A stretch of 64,000 nt of DNA, taken from Brevundimonas sp. AJA228-03 (lineage in GTDB: Bacteria; Pseudomonadota; Alphaproteobacteria; Caulobacterales; Caulobacteraceae). Positions 10,035-19,678 of the stretch are shown in pieces. A program made the position numbers and the translations under genes. The notes beneath the pieces were generated by a model, which saw nothing but the letters and a program-made list of their open reading frames with translations, had not been told where the DNA came from and did not search any database. Within the stretch, counting starts at the first letter, position 1. Every line of letters starts with the position of its first letter. The stretch spans positions 2,609,001-2,673,000 of the forward strand of contig NZ_CP059297.1 in assembly GCF_017795885.1 (NCBI RefSeq). Reading direction: 5' to 3'.

Positions 10035-10922
10035 ATGGCTGCAATGAAATCACTCGCGGTGATGTCGCCTGAACAGGGGCTGTCGCGATATCTGACGGAA
10101 ATCCGCAAGTTTCCGATGTTGACCAAGGACGAGGAGTTCATGCTGGCGAAACGCTGGTCCGAACACCAGGATTCCGAAAGCGCCCACCGCCTGGTCACAT
10201 CCCACCTTCGCCTCGTGGCCAAGATCGCCATGGGTTATCGCGGCTACGGCCTGCCGATCGGCGAGGTGATCTCGGAAGGCAACGTCGGCCTGATGCAGGC
10301 CGTCAAGAAATTCGACCCGGACAAGGGCTTCCGCCTCGCGACCTACGCCATGTGGTGGATCCGCGCCTCGATCCAGGAATACATCCTCCGCAGCTGGTCG
10401 CTCGTGAAGATGGGCACCACGGCCGCGCAGAAGAAGCTGTTCTTCAACCTGCGCAAGGCCAAGAGCCAGATCTCGGCCTTCGAGGAAGGCGACCTGCGTC
10501 CCGAACATCTCGCCGCCATCGCCACCAAGCTGGGCGTGTCGGAAGAAGAGGTCACCAATATGAACCGCCGTCTCGGCGGCGATGCCTCGCTGAATGCTCC
10601 CCTGCGGGTCGACGGCGAAAGCGAGTGGCAGGACTGGCTGTCGGACGACAACGCCGTCTCTCAGGAGACGGCACTGGCCGACTCCGAGGAAAAATCGATC
10701 CGCATGAGCCTGCTGGAAGAGGCCATGGGCGAGCTGACCGAGCGCGAGAAGCATATCCTGACCGAACGTCGCCTGAAGGACGATCCGGTCACCCTGGAAG
10801 AACTCGCGGGCGAATACGGCGTCAGCCGCGAACGCGTCCGTCAGATCGAGGTTCGCGCGTTCGAGAAGCTGCAGAAGGCCATGCGCGCCGCCGCCGAGGA
10901 ACGGAACCTCATCGACGCCTGA
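10035..10922 (+). CDS. rpoH: RNA polymerase heat-shock sigma factor RpoH (sigma-32)
   Basis: Directs RNA polymerase to heat-shock promoters. 295 residues, the usual length. Region 2 is visible as GNVGLMQAVKKFDPDKGFRL and YAMWWIRASIQEYI, followed by the diagnostic RpoH box QKKLFFNLRKAK and region 4.2 with VSRERVRQIEVRAFEKL. ATG 10035 is preceded by GGAGGGACC; the longer upstream frame has no similarity. The gene converges with a receiver protein 12 bp downstream. The same window holds a DnaJ-type co-chaperone, whose full-length relatives control RpoH stability in other bacteria. Confidence 0.96.
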   Translation: MAAMKSLAVMSPEQGLSRYLTEIRKFPMLTKDEEFMLAKRWSEHQDSESAHRLVTSHLRLVAKIAMGYRGYGLPIGEVISEGNVGLMQAVKKFDPDKGFRLATYAMWWIRASIQEYILRSWSLVKMGTTAAQKKLFFNLRKAKSQISAFEEGDLRPEHLAAIATKLGVSEEEVTNMNRRLGGDASLNAPLRVDGESEWQDWLSDDNAVSQETALADSEEKSIRMSLLEEAMGELTEREKHILTERRLKDDPVTLEELAGEYGVSRERVRQIEVRAFEKLQKAMRAAAEERNLIDA

Positions 10923-10926
10923 GTGG

Positions 10927-10948
10927 ACGAGGCGTCAACCCGCCTCGG
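10927..10948. terminator. Possible bidirectional hairpin between convergent genes
   Basis: A 7-bp stem CGAGGCG/CGCCTCG (10928-10934 with 10941-10947, 6-nt loop) lies between the rpoH stop and the stop of the converging receiver gene. There is no T-tract, so it is a weak candidate. Confidence 0.3.
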
Positions 10949-11741
10949 ACAGTGTCTCGGGCGGGGCAAGCGCCAGGATGGCACCGATCGGCCCGGTCAG
11001 CCCTGCCCTGGTCGGCACGCCCTCCGCCAGATAACCCTCAAGTGCCGCAACGGCGATCGACAGGCGGACATCCGCGTTCTTTGTGGCCAGCGCCTTCAGC
11101 GTCTCGACCTGCTGCTTGGCGGCGCGCGTCGCCTGTATCGGATCGTTGTCGAACTTCGCCAGCGCCGCCGCCAGAATACGCAGCGCCTGATCCTTGACCT
11201 CCAGGGCCGCTTGCGCCGCCGTCGTCGGTTTGTCGCCCGTCCGCTTCTGCAGCCCTGGATATTCGCCCGAGTTGAACCGGCGCCGGTCTGGTCCGACGTA
11301 ACCGATCCCCTCGACCCAGTCGCGCGGCTTCAGGGCCACGTTCTCGATCCGCCTGAAAAGGTCGGCGCTGGCGAAGGGTTTCCTCAGAAATTCGTGGATG
11401 CCCGCATCCCGCGCGCCCCTGATGGACGTCGCCGTCGCATCGGCTGTAGCCATGATGATCGGGACCCGCCGACAGGGCAGGTGCGAGCGGCGAATGCGTC
11501 GGGCCAGCTGTTCTCCGTCCAGCTTGGGACCGCTGCGCTCCGTGAAGATCAGCCCCGGCTCCATCTCGCGCGCATGGTCCATGACCCGATGCTCATCGGA
11601 CTCGGTCACGACCTCGCGCGCGCCCATGCTCTTCATGATGTCCAGCAACAGTCGCGCGGACGCCAGGTTCGGATCGGCGATCAGCACGCGGCGCACCACG
11701 GGCTCGATCCGGTTCAGGGTCTTGGTATCGGCTGAGAACAA
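10935..11741 (-). CDS. Receiver-domain protein with Glu at the phospho-acceptor site
   Basis: 268 residues. Residues about 17-137 are a CheY-like receiver (VLIADPN, IIMATAD, EFLRKPFA with the conserved Lys). The position normally holding the phosphorylated Asp reads FTERSGPKLDG, a Glu, and the acidic pocket is reduced to one Asp, so normal phosphorylation looks impossible; a constitutive mimic is possible. The C-terminal part (140-268) is alanine-rich and helical with no recognised output domain. It converges with rpoH and is followed upstream by purA. Partner unknown. Confidence 0.8.
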   Translation of the reverse strand: MFSADTKTLNRIEPVVRRVLIADPNLASARLLLDIMKSMGAREVVTESDEHRVMDHAREMEPGLIFTERSGPKLDGEQLARRIRRSHLPCRRVPIIMATADATATSIRGARDAGIHEFLRKPFASADLFRRIENVALKPRDWVEGIGYVGPDRRRFNSGEYPGLQKRTGDKPTTAAQAALEVKDQALRILAAALAKFDNDPIQATRAAKQQVETLKALATKNADVRLSIAVAALEGYLAEGVPTRAGLTGPIGAILALAPPETLSEAG

Positions 11742-11814
11742 GCGTGGCCCTCCTGGCTGAGGGAAATACCTAGCGCTGCGGCGGTTAAGGCCACGTTGAA
11801 CCGAAACGGCTTTT

Positions 11815-13110
11815 TCAGCCGTGGAAGGGATCCCGGATCAGTATGGTGTCATCCCGCTCGGGACTGGTCGACAGCAACGCCACCGGGGCCCCGATCAACT
11901 CCTCGATCCGCCGGACGTACTTGATCGCATGGGCGTTCAGATCCTTGAAGCTGCGAGCCCCGGCCGTCGTCTCGCTCCAGCCTTCCAGTTCCTCGAATAC
12001 GGGCTCGGCCGCCGCCTGGGCGTGCAGGCTGCTCGGCAGATAATCCAGCACCTCATCACCGACCCGGTAGCCGACGCAGATCTTCAGCCTCTTCAACCCG
12101 TCCAGCACGTCCAGCTTGGTCAGTGCGATCCCGTCGATACCGTTGATCGCCACCGACTGGCGCACCAGGACCGCGTCGAACCAGCCGCAACGCCGCGCCC
12201 GTCCGGTATTGACCCCCACTTCGCGCCCCACGGTCGCCAGATGCTGCCCGATCTCGTCCTTCAGCTCGCAGGCGAACGGACCCTCGCCGACCCGGGTGGT
12301 ATAGGCCTTCACGATGCCCAGCACATAGCCGACCCCGCGCGGCCCGATCCCGGACCCGGCCGCCGCCTGCCCCGCCACGGTGTTCGACGACGTCACATAG
12401 GGATAGGTCCCGTGATCGACATCCAGGAAAGCGCCCTGCGCCCCCTCGAACAGCACCCGCTTGCCCGACTTCTGCGCCTGGTCCAGCACCCGCCAGGCCG
12501 GCTTCACATAGGGCAGGATCTTCGGCGCGATCTCCAGCAGCTGGGCCAGAAGCGCCTCGGGATCGATCGGGTCCAGCCCCAGACCCGCCCGCAACGGATC
12601 ATGGTGCGACCGCAACCGGTCGATCTTGACCTTCAAGTCGTCGGCATTGGCCAGGTCGCAGACCCGGATCGCACGGCGGCCCACCTTGTCCTCATAGGCC
12701 GGGCCGATGCCCCGCCCCGTCGTGCCGATCCGCGCGCCGACCGCATTCGCCGCCGCCTCGCGCGCGACGTCCAGCGCCGGGTGGATCGGCAGGATCAGAC
12801 ACGCATTGTCCGCAATGGTCAGGATGTCCGGATTGATCGATACGCCCTGGGCCTCGATCTTCCCGATCTCGCCGACCAGATGCCAGGGATCGACCACGAC
12901 GCCGTTACCGATGATCGAGGGCTTGCCCTGCACCACGCCCGAGGGCAGCAGGGCCAGCTTGTAGACCTTGCCGTCCACCACCAGCGTATGGCCCGCATTG
13001 TGCCCGCCCTGGAACCGCACGACCATGTCGGCGCGGTTCGACAGCCAGTCGACGATCTTGCCCTTGCCCTCATCGCCCCACTGGGCCCCGACCACCGCCA
13101 CGTTCGCCAA
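11815..13110 (-). CDS. purA: Adenylosuccinate synthetase
   Basis: GTP-dependent ligation of aspartate to IMP, first committed step of AMP synthesis. The 431-residue length is standard. The N-terminus [18 protein letters not shown] carries the GDEGKGK phosphate loop, followed by [22 protein letters not shown], the IMP-binding [20 protein letters not shown] region (positions ~230-250) and [10 protein letters not shown]. It lies downstream of serC on the same strand with an 80-bp gap, so the two may share a transcript. Confidence 0.97.
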   Translation of the reverse strand: MANVAVVGAQWGDEGKGKIVDWLSNRADMVVRFQGGHNAGHTLVVDGKVYKLALLPSGVVQGKPSIIGNGVVVDPWHLVGEIGKIEAQGVSINPDILTIADNACLILPIHPALDVAREAAANAVGARIGTTGRGIGPAYEDKVGRRAIRVCDLANADDLKVKIDRLRSHHDPLRAGLGLDPIDPEALLAQLLEIAPKILPYVKPAWRVLDQAQKSGKRVLFEGAQGAFLDVDHGTYPYVTSSNTVAGQAAAGSGIGPRGVGYVLGIVKAYTTRVGEGPFACELKDEIGQHLATVGREVGVNTGRARRCGWFDAVLVRQSVAINGIDGIALTKLDVLDGLKRLKICVGYRVGDEVLDYLPSSLHAQAAAEPVFEELEGWSETTAGARSFKDLNAHAIKYVRRIEELIGAPVALLSTSPERDDTILIRDPFHG

Positions 13111-13190
13111 AGGATTCGTCTCCGCTGAATGCGGGGAGGGCTATAGCGGCGGAATGGGCGAATGTCGTCCCGACCGGGACGATTAAACCG

Positions 13191-14345
13191 TCACAGCTCC
13201 GCGACCGCCACCCCGAACGCCCAATCCAGCCAGGGCGTCACCGCCACCACGTCCTCCGTCTCGACCGTGCAGCCGCACCACAGCCGCAGGCCCGCGGGCG
13301 CGTTCCGGTGGCTCTCCACGTCGAACGCCGCGCCCTCGGCCTCCAGCAGGCCCTTCATCCGCTTGACGAAGGCCTGCCGCCCCGCCTCGTCCAGGGCCGT
13401 CACGCGCGGATCGACGATCTTCAGACAGACCGAGGTCGTCGACCGCGTCGCCGGATCGACGGCCAGGCTTTCGATCCAGTCCGTTCGCCCGACCCAGGCC
13501 TGCAGCGCGCCCGCGTTCGCATCGGTGCGGCGGATCAGCTCGCTCAACCCCCCGACGCCTTGCGCCCACTCCAGCGCATCGATCCAGTCTTCCAGCGTCC
13601 ACAGGCTGAAGGTGTTGATCATCGACCCCGTGGCCAGCGCCCGGTCGAACCCCCTGGCGTCTCTGAGCCGCAGAACCTTGGGCACCGGCCGGGGCGGCGC
13701 ATAGGTGTCCAGCCGCTCGACCGCGCGCGGCGACAGGGCCGCCACCCCGATCCCGGCCTCTCCGCCCAGCGCCTTCTGGAAACTGAACGTCACCACATCC
13801 AGACGCGAATAGTCGATGGCCATGGCGAAGGCCGCCGACGTCGCGTCGCAGATCGCCAGCCCCGTCCGGTCCTTCGAGATAAAGTCCGCGCTCGGCACCC
13901 GCACCCCTGAGGTCGTGCCGTTCCACGGAAACACCAGGTCCTTGTCGGGGTCCACGCGCGAAAGGTCCGGCAGCTCACCCCAGGGCGCTTCCAGCAGTTC
14001 CAGGTCGTCCAGCTTCAGGTGATCCTTAGCATCGACCGCCCACTGCTTGCCGAAATTCTCGAACGCCATGACCTGCACCGGCCGCTGGCCCAGCATCGAC
14101 CACATCGCCGCCTCGACCGCGCCCGTGTCGGACCCCGGCAGATAGGCCAGTACCCAGTCCTCGGGCACCTCCAGCACCGCCTTGGTCAACCGGATGCCAT
14201 GCGCGAACCGCTCCACCACCTCCGGTGCGCGGATCCCCCGTCCCAGCAGGGTCTGCGGCAGCCCTTCCGACGACCAGCCCGGCCGCTTGGCCGTCGGCCC
14301 GGCCGAGAACCACGGCCGCTTCGGCTTTACACTCGGCTTGTCCAC
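13191..14345 (-). CDS. serC: Phosphoserine aminotransferase
   Basis: PLP enzyme of serine biosynthesis, exchanging 3-phosphohydroxypyruvate and glutamate for phosphoserine and 2-oxoglutarate. 384 residues, with the N-terminal FSAGPTAKRPGW, a central VFPWNGTTSGVRVP and the lysine region DVVTFSFQKALGGEAG that holds the PLP Schiff-base Lys. It belongs to the longer alphaproteobacterial SerC subgroup. GTG 14345 is chosen because it follows the dnaJ-like stop by two bases with GGAAAGAG in front; the open frame continues upstream into dnaJ without similarity. No serA is visible beside it. Confidence 0.93.
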   Translation of the reverse strand: MDKPSVKPKRPWFSAGPTAKRPGWSSEGLPQTLLGRGIRAPEVVERFAHGIRLTKAVLEVPEDWVLAYLPGSDTGAVEAAMWSMLGQRPVQVMAFENFGKQWAVDAKDHLKLDDLELLEAPWGELPDLSRVDPDKDLVFPWNGTTSGVRVPSADFISKDRTGLAICDATSAAFAMAIDYSRLDVVTFSFQKALGGEAGIGVAALSPRAVERLDTYAPPRPVPKVLRLRDARGFDRALATGSMINTFSLWTLEDWIDALEWAQGVGGLSELIRRTDANAGALQAWVGRTDWIESLAVDPATRSTTSVCLKIVDPRVTALDEAGRQAFVKRMKGLLEAEGAAFDVESHRNAPAGLRLWCGCTVETEDVVAVTPWLDWAFGVAVAEL

Positions 14346-14347
14346 GT

Positions 14348-15262
14348 TCAGCTCTTTCCGGGCCTGTAGGGACGGCTTTTGCGCCAGTCCTCCGCGATCC
14401 GTTGCAATATCGGATCGACGGTCTCGGGCAAGGTCACGATCAGTCGCGCCTTCAGGTCGCCGCGCGATCCACCCGCATAGGCCCCCTTGCCCTTCAGCCG
14501 CAGCGTCTGGCCCGAGTTCGCCCCCTTCGGCACCGTCACCGAGACCGGCCCGTCCGGGGTCGGGCATTCCACCTTGCCCCCCAGAACCGCATCCGGCACC
14601 GAGATCGGCAGATCCATGATCAGATCCGTCCCGTCCACCTTGAACACCGGATGGACCGCAATTCGCAGCTCGATGAGCGCATCGCCCGCCTCGGTTCGCC
14701 CCGGCGCGCCCTGTCCGCGCAGCCGGATCGTCTGCCCGCTGGCCGCGCCCCTGGGAATGGTGACGTCCAGCGTGCGCCCGTCCGAGAACTGGATCCGCCG
14801 CGTCGCCCCGACGATGGAGTCCTCCAGACTGATCTCCAGCGTGGCGCGCACGTCCTGCCCGCGTCCCATGCCGCGACCCGGCCCCCGCGCGGCCCCGCCG
14901 CCGAACCGCCCGAAAAGCTCCTCCAGATCCAGGTCCTCGAACGCCGCCCGTCCGCCGGGGCCGCCCGCGCCGAAGCCACCGAACCCGCCGGTCGTTCCGC
15001 CCGACGAACCCCCGCCATAGCCGCCGCCATATTTCTGCTGGCCGTCGGCATCGATCCGTCCGGCGTCGAACTGCGCCTTCTTCTCGGGGTCGCTCAGGAT
15101 GTCGAAGGCCGCAGAGGCACGCTTGAACCGTTCCTCGGCCCTGGCGTCGCCGGGGTTCTTGTCGGGGTGCAGTTCCTTGGCCAGCTTGCGGAACGCGGCC
15201 TTGATCTCGGCGGCGCTCGCCCCCCTGGCTACGCCCAGTTCCTTATAGGGATCGCCCGCCAC
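14348..15262 (-). CDS. DnaJ-type co-chaperone without zinc finger (CbpA-like)
   Basis: Stimulates the ATPase of DnaK-type Hsp70. 304 residues: J domain at 5-70 with the essential HPD in ELHPDKNPG, a Gly/Phe-rich linker (75-135), then the two-layer substrate-binding C-terminal domains (IPRGAASGQTIRLRGQG and VPKGANSGQTLRLKGKG). The CxxCxGxG zinc module of full DnaJ is absent, making this a CbpA/DjlA-like class II protein. Its stop lies two bases before the serC start, so the two are translationally coupled, an odd functional pair. Confidence 0.92.
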   Translation of the reverse strand: MAGDPYKELGVARGASAAEIKAAFRKLAKELHPDKNPGDARAEERFKRASAAFDILSDPEKKAQFDAGRIDADGQQKYGGGYGGGSSGGTTGGFGGFGAGGPGGRAAFEDLDLEELFGRFGGGAARGPGRGMGRGQDVRATLEISLEDSIVGATRRIQFSDGRTLDVTIPRGAASGQTIRLRGQGAPGRTEAGDALIELRIAVHPVFKVDGTDLIMDLPISVPDAVLGGKVECPTPDGPVSVTVPKGANSGQTLRLKGKGAYAGGSRGDLKARLIVTLPETVDPILQRIAEDWRKSRPYRPGKS

Positions 15263-15362
15263 GCCGTTCGCCGCTCCGTCAGAGAATCAGGGCCGCCCCT
15301 GCATCACATGCCGGAACGCTTCCCTGTCAGTTAGGGCATGGACCGCGCCGCGCAATCGTTTT

Positions 15363-18300
15363 TCAGGCCGCCAGCCTGCAAACCGCCTCCCGGCCCCAGC
15401 CCCAGTCGACCCCATATTGCGCCACGGCGACCCTCGCGCCCTCCCCCGGCCCTCCCGGAAAGTCCGCGGCCAGGTCCGCCCCGGCATAGACCGCCGACAG
15501 CCCCTCGACCTCGAACACCCGCCGCTCGACGTCGCCGTCCAGCACACGCAGCCGGAACCGCCGGACGTCCACCTCCGCCGCTTCGATGTCCCACCGATCG
15601 CCCCCGACCCGCACGCGCGGCAGCCAGCTGACGCCCAGCCCGCCTGCCTCCGGAACGACCCGCAGGGCCGCCGGTCTCCATGGCCGATCGACCACGCCCT
15701 CGAACCGGAACGGCACTTCGGCGAACCCCGCGCCGCCCGGTGCCGAACCAATCGGCCCGATCCGCGCCCGCCGGTCCAGCCGCCGCTCGGCGGGGTCCAG
15801 TTCCAGCCGACCCGCACGCCCGTCCAGCACGACCACCGTCGCCCCGACCGCCGCGCCTTGTTCAGCCTCCACCTCCGTGCCCTGCCGCCCGCGCAAAAGC
15901 CCCGACAACCGCCAGACGCCGGTGGAAACCAGGGTCGCCTCCCGGAACGACAGAATCTCCCATCCCGTCACGCTCTCGACCGCCAGCAGATTGGCCTGGC
16001 CCAGCGCGGCTCCGTCGCTCGCCGACGTCGGCGCGGTTCCCTCCAGCGCGACGACGAGCGTATTCACCTCGTCCCATCGATCGACCGGCCCGGCCCTCAA
16101 GTCGCCCACCAGCCGCCCCACGGTCGCGGGCATGTCGACCGTGCCGCGCTGCATCAGCCCCTCGGACGTCTCCCCGACATGGACCGCCATCGGACGCCAG
16201 GGATCGCCCGCCGCGATCACGACCGGCCGACCATCGGTCTCCGCCCCCGGCAGCCCGGGCAGATCCAGGATTCGCGCAAACGGCACCCCCGGCGGCTCGG
16301 CACCCTCCGACAGCTGCGTCGGCGCATTGTCGGGTCCGACGACGCCGACCGACCGTCGCGCCAGCCGCGCCGATGGCGTCTCATCCAGCGTCACACACTC
16401 GACCCGCCACGCCCCGGTCTCGCCCTCGACCGCCACCGTATCACCGGGCTCAAGCCGCAACGCTTCCAGCGGCCCAAGGGCCAGCGTCACCCGATCCGCC
16501 CCATGCGCCGCCAGCATCCGCCGCGCCATGGCCGCGCCGAGCGCCGTGCCGCATACGATCGGCAGGTCCACATCGACCCCGCCGCCACCCGTTGCCGTCT
16601 CGGCCCGGGCCACGACCGCGCCGGTCTGATAGTCCGCCCCGTCGTCGATGAACCGCACCCGCGCAGTCTCGGGCCGCGCCTCCAGCACCCGTTCGCGCAC
16701 CGGCCCCGACGTCTCCTCGCGGAGCGCCATTGCCTCAAGCGCAACCGTCGCGCCCGCCGCCTCGACCCCGACCAGCGCCACCCGTCCGTCCCGCTCGGCC
16801 CCGACCATGTCGAAGGCCCCCAGCAAGGGTTCCAGCGCATCACGCGTCCGCATCGGTCGATCGATCACATAGCCCGAAACCTTCCCGACCGGCTCCCCGA
16901 CCTCGAACCCGTCGGCCTCCAGACCGCCCCGCCGAAGGATCGCCGCCAGCAGCGCCCGCCCCTCTCCGCCCACCCGGCCGTTCAGCCAGTGCCCGGCCCG
17001 CCAAGCGCTCGCATCGGCCCAGACGTCGCCCAGCGCCGGAAACGCCGGATAGGGCCGCGCGTCCCAGCACCAGGCATCCGCCCCCGCCAGCATGGGCCCG
17101 CCATAGACCGACGACAGCGGATTGTTCGGACCCGTTGCGAAATGCTTCAGCACCGCCTCCAGCGCCCGCCGCTGCATCCCGTCGTCCCGCGCGCCCGTCG
17201 AGAACGGTGGCAGCGAACTCTCGGCGGACTTCGGGTCCTGGAACAGGTTCGGCGCATTGCCGCCCCGGTCCACCGCCCCACAGCCGAACTCCGTCAGCCG
17301 GATCGGCTTCATCCCCGGAACCCAGGCCGTCGGCACCGCGGCCCGCACCCCGCCCGGCCGGTCATGGTGGACGTTGCCCCACCACCCCTTCAGGGCCTTG
17401 GGCCGAAACACCCAGTCCTCGCCATGCGCCGTATCGACGATGGCAGTGCGCACCTGGGCCGCGCGATCCGCCTCGTCGGCATAGAACCAGTCGAACCCCT
17501 CGCCGCCCGCGACCTGGGTGGCCAGATAGAGGGGATCATCCGGCCCCGCGAACGCCTCCGCATCCCGCCCGCCGTCGCCGCCCCGCCAGTCGCCCAGCGG
17601 CGGATACCAGTCGATGCCGACGTAATCGATCGCCTCGTCCGCCCACAGCGGATCCAGGTGAAATACCACATCCCCCGACCCGTCATCCGGTCGATGCCCC
17701 GAATACTCAGACCAGTCCGCGGCATAGGACAGGGCCACCTCCGGCCCCACCACCGCCCGGCATTCCGCCGCCAGCGCCCGGTATTGCTGAACCGCCGGAT
17801 ATCCACCCGCCGCGTCCCGCGTCCCGGTCAGGCCCCGCATCTCCGACCCGATCAGCAGCCCGTCACATCCCGTCTCGGCCGCCAGCCCGGCATAATGAAG
17901 CGCCAGTCTCCGCAGGCCCCACCCGTCCGCCGTCCCGAACACCGCCGCGACCTCGGCCGCCGCCCCCGGCCCGTCCGCGCCCTTCACTCGCCCGCGCCAC
18001 GGATAGCCCTCGCAGTCCATGAAGACGAAGGGATACAAGGTCACCGCCCATCCCCGCGCCTTCAGAGCCGCCACCGCCTGGCGCACACTCTCGTCCGACG
18101 GCGTCCCGCCATAGCTGGGCCGGCCATCCGCCTCCGAAATCAGATGCGCGTCTTCACGCCCCAGCCCCGCCACCGACCAGGTCAGGGGCTCGGTCGGCTT
18201 GTTCCGCCGCTCCACCCCCGGCCTTACGACACAGTGCCCGGCCCTCAGGTCGGTCCCGAACCAGCCGATCACCAGACTGACCCGTTTGAGGTTCGGCAGC

Positions 18301-19052
18301 TGCGCCGCCAGCTGATCCAGCGACGCGATCACGTCCGTCCGTCCGTCGCCCAGGTGAATGTTCTCGGACCGCGTCCGCGTCAGCCCCTCGCGCCGCATCA
18401 CGGCCTGCGTCGCCAGCACGAACTCCCCCGCCCCGGGGATCAGGCAGATCCCCTCCAGCATCGTCTCCAGCCCGTCGGCTTCCGGCCTGCGAAACACCTC
18501 GAAGCTCAGCTGCGGCATCCGATCGCCATACGGCCCCAGCGGCAGATCCTCGAACACCACATAGGCGGTCCCGCGATAGGCGGGTGCAGCCCCCTCCACC
18601 GCCTCGATCAGCGGATCGGGCGTCTGGTCCTCGCTCCCGCGATAGACCCGCATCGCCACGCCCGTCTGGTCCATCGGCTTGCCGTCGGCCCAGACCCGCC
18701 CGATCCCGTCGATCGGCCCCTCGCATAGCGCGACCGCGAAGCTCAGCGAATAGCCATAGTCGACGGTCCTTGGCCCACCCTTGCCGCCCCCGCTCCGGTT
18801 CCTCTGCTCCAGGAAACGTGCCGCCCAGATCACCTGACCCGTCACCCGCGCCCGCCCGAACACACAGGCCATCGGCGCGCCTTCCGCCGTCGACTGGATC
18901 TTCAGCGTCTCCAGCCTCGGCCCGACCTGGCGCGCCGGCGACAGCGCCCCGATCAGCGACCGGTCCGCCACACCCCCCAGGGCCGCGCCAAGACTGCGCC
19001 CGATGCCGCCGCCGATCGCCTGTCCGACACCGCCCAGGATCACCTGCGCCAT
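15363..19052 (-). CDS. GTA baseplate megatron protein (RcGTA g15-like)
   Basis: A 1229-residue tail-tip protein thought to form the host-recognition baseplate of gene transfer agent particles. It starts with a glycine-rich hydrophobic segment (MAQVILGGVGQAIGGGIGRS), as in phage tail fibre/tip proteins. The middle (about 230-560) matches the GTA TIM-barrel domain (VSLVIGWFGTDL, CDGLLIGSEMRGLTG, YVGIDWYPPLGDWR, RLTEFGCGAVD), followed by the conserved tail-protein domain. The start codon shares one base with the g14 stop. It is the last gene of the cluster. Confidence 0.92.
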   Translation of the reverse strand: MAQVILGGVGQAIGGGIGRSLGAALGGVADRSLIGALSPARQVGPRLETLKIQSTAEGAPMACVFGRARVTGQVIWAARFLEQRNRSGGGKGGPRTVDYGYSLSFAVALCEGPIDGIGRVWADGKPMDQTGVAMRVYRGSEDQTPDPLIEAVEGAAPAYRGTAYVVFEDLPLGPYGDRMPQLSFEVFRRPEADGLETMLEGICLIPGAGEFVLATQAVMRREGLTRTRSENIHLGDGRTDVIASLDQLAAQLPNLKRVSLVIGWFGTDLRAGHCVVRPGVERRNKPTEPLTWSVAGLGREDAHLISEADGRPSYGGTPSDESVRQAVAALKARGWAVTLYPFVFMDCEGYPWRGRVKGADGPGAAAEVAAVFGTADGWGLRRLALHYAGLAAETGCDGLLIGSEMRGLTGTRDAAGGYPAVQQYRALAAECRAVVGPEVALSYAADWSEYSGHRPDDGSGDVVFHLDPLWADEAIDYVGIDWYPPLGDWRGGDGGRDAEAFAGPDDPLYLATQVAGGEGFDWFYADEADRAAQVRTAIVDTAHGEDWVFRPKALKGWWGNVHHDRPGGVRAAVPTAWVPGMKPIRLTEFGCGAVDRGGNAPNLFQDPKSAESSLPPFSTGARDDGMQRRALEAVLKHFATGPNNPLSSVYGGPMLAGADAWCWDARPYPAFPALGDVWADASAWRAGHWLNGRVGGEGRALLAAILRRGGLEADGFEVGEPVGKVSGYVIDRPMRTRDALEPLLGAFDMVGAERDGRVALVGVEAAGATVALEAMALREETSGPVRERVLEARPETARVRFIDDGADYQTGAVVARAETATGGGGVDVDLPIVCGTALGAAMARRMLAAHGADRVTLALGPLEALRLEPGDTVAVEGETGAWRVECVTLDETPSARLARRSVGVVGPDNAPTQLSEGAEPPGVPFARILDLPGLPGAETDGRPVVIAAGDPWRPMAVHVGETSEGLMQRGTVDMPATVGRLVGDLRAGPVDRWDEVNTLVVALEGTAPTSASDGAALGQANLLAVESVTGWEILSFREATLVSTGVWRLSGLLRGRQGTEVEAEQGAAVGATVVVLDGRAGRLELDPAERRLDRRARIGPIGSAPGGAGFAEVPFRFEGVVDRPWRPAALRVVPEAGGLGVSWLPRVRVGGDRWDIEAAEVDVRRFRLRVLDGDVERRVFEVEGLSAVYAGADLAADFPGGPGEGARVAVAQYGVDWGWGREAVCRLAA

Positions 19053-19678
19053 CAGGAACCTCTCTTGTCATCCCGGCCTTGCGCCTGAACGGGCCAGGCA
19101 AAGGCCGCCACCAGCCGCCTCTGCCACCACGGCCCCATCCAGCTCTCGACCACCGCCCGCCCCCAGTAGGCATGGATGATCCGGGGTTCCGGTCCCTCGA
19201 TGGACGACACGATCCCGCAGTGCTTGACCATCGCCCCCTCCGCCATCCGGAACAGCAACACATCGCCCGGCCGCATCGCGTTCACCGGCTTCTCGACCAG
19301 CCACCGCCCCGCCGCCTCCAGCAGCGTCTCGACACCACCGACCTCGGCCCAGTCCGGTGCATAGGCGGGCAGGGCCTCCGGCTCCTTGCCGATAACCTCG
19401 CGCCACACCCCGCGCACCAGTCCCAGACAGTCCGCGCCTGCGCCCTTCGTGCTCGCCTGATGCCGATACGGCGTCCCCAGCCACCCGCGCGCGGCCATCA
19501 CCACAGCCTCTCCCTCCCCCTCGGGGGAGGGTGGCCGAGCCGAAGGCGAAGCCGGGTGGGGCGAACAAGGCGATCCGGACTCAACTCTGCGCGACCTCGC
19601 ATCGCCGCCCTCACCCGGTCGCGTCGCGACCGGCCCTCCCCCGCGGGGGAGGGAAACAGCAGAATTCAACCCTCTCAC
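19052..19678 (-). CDS. GTA NlpC/P60 cell-wall peptidase with repeat-encoded N-terminus
   Basis: NlpC/P60 peptidase of RcGTA g14 type, expected to cut peptidoglycan during particle entry. The catalytic Cys lies in STKGAGADCLGLVRGVW and the His in AMVKHCGIVSS. The conserved domain begins at about residue 57 (EAVVMAARGWLGTPYRHQAS). The GTG start at 19678 overlaps the g13 stop (GTGA), but residues about 4-56 are encoded by a palindromic repeat element (19510-19653) and resemble nothing in the family. An internal ATG at 19498, preceded by a GGGAGGGAG from the element, could instead give a near-normal protein. Confidence 0.88.
   Translation of the reverse strand: MRGLNSAVSLPRGGGPVATRPGEGGDARSRRVESGSPCSPHPASPSARPPSPEGEGEAVVMAARGWLGTPYRHQASTKGAGADCLGLVRGVWREVIGKEPEALPAYAPDWAEVGGVETLLEAAGRWLVEKPVNAMRPGDVLLFRMAEGAMVKHCGIVSSIEGPEPRIIHAYWGRAVVESWMGPWWQRRLVAAFAWPVQAQGRDDKRGS
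19510..19653. repeat. Palindromic element, family A, copy 1 (inside g14)
   Basis: About 144 bp with inverted ends built on CTCCCTCCCCCTCGGGGGAG and its complement, and inner arms containing AGCCGGGTGGGG and CCCTCACCCGGTCGCG. It lies entirely within the g14 reading frame and has no stop in that frame. Similar copies occur at 20319, 23004, 26656 and 27204. Confidence 0.75.

Noticed and set aside
15417..18728. Long plus-strand ORF of 1103 codons opposite the megatron gene
   Set aside because: Rich in Arg, Pro and His, typical of an antisense shadow in GC-rich DNA; the minus strand holds a clear GTA TIM-barrel protein.
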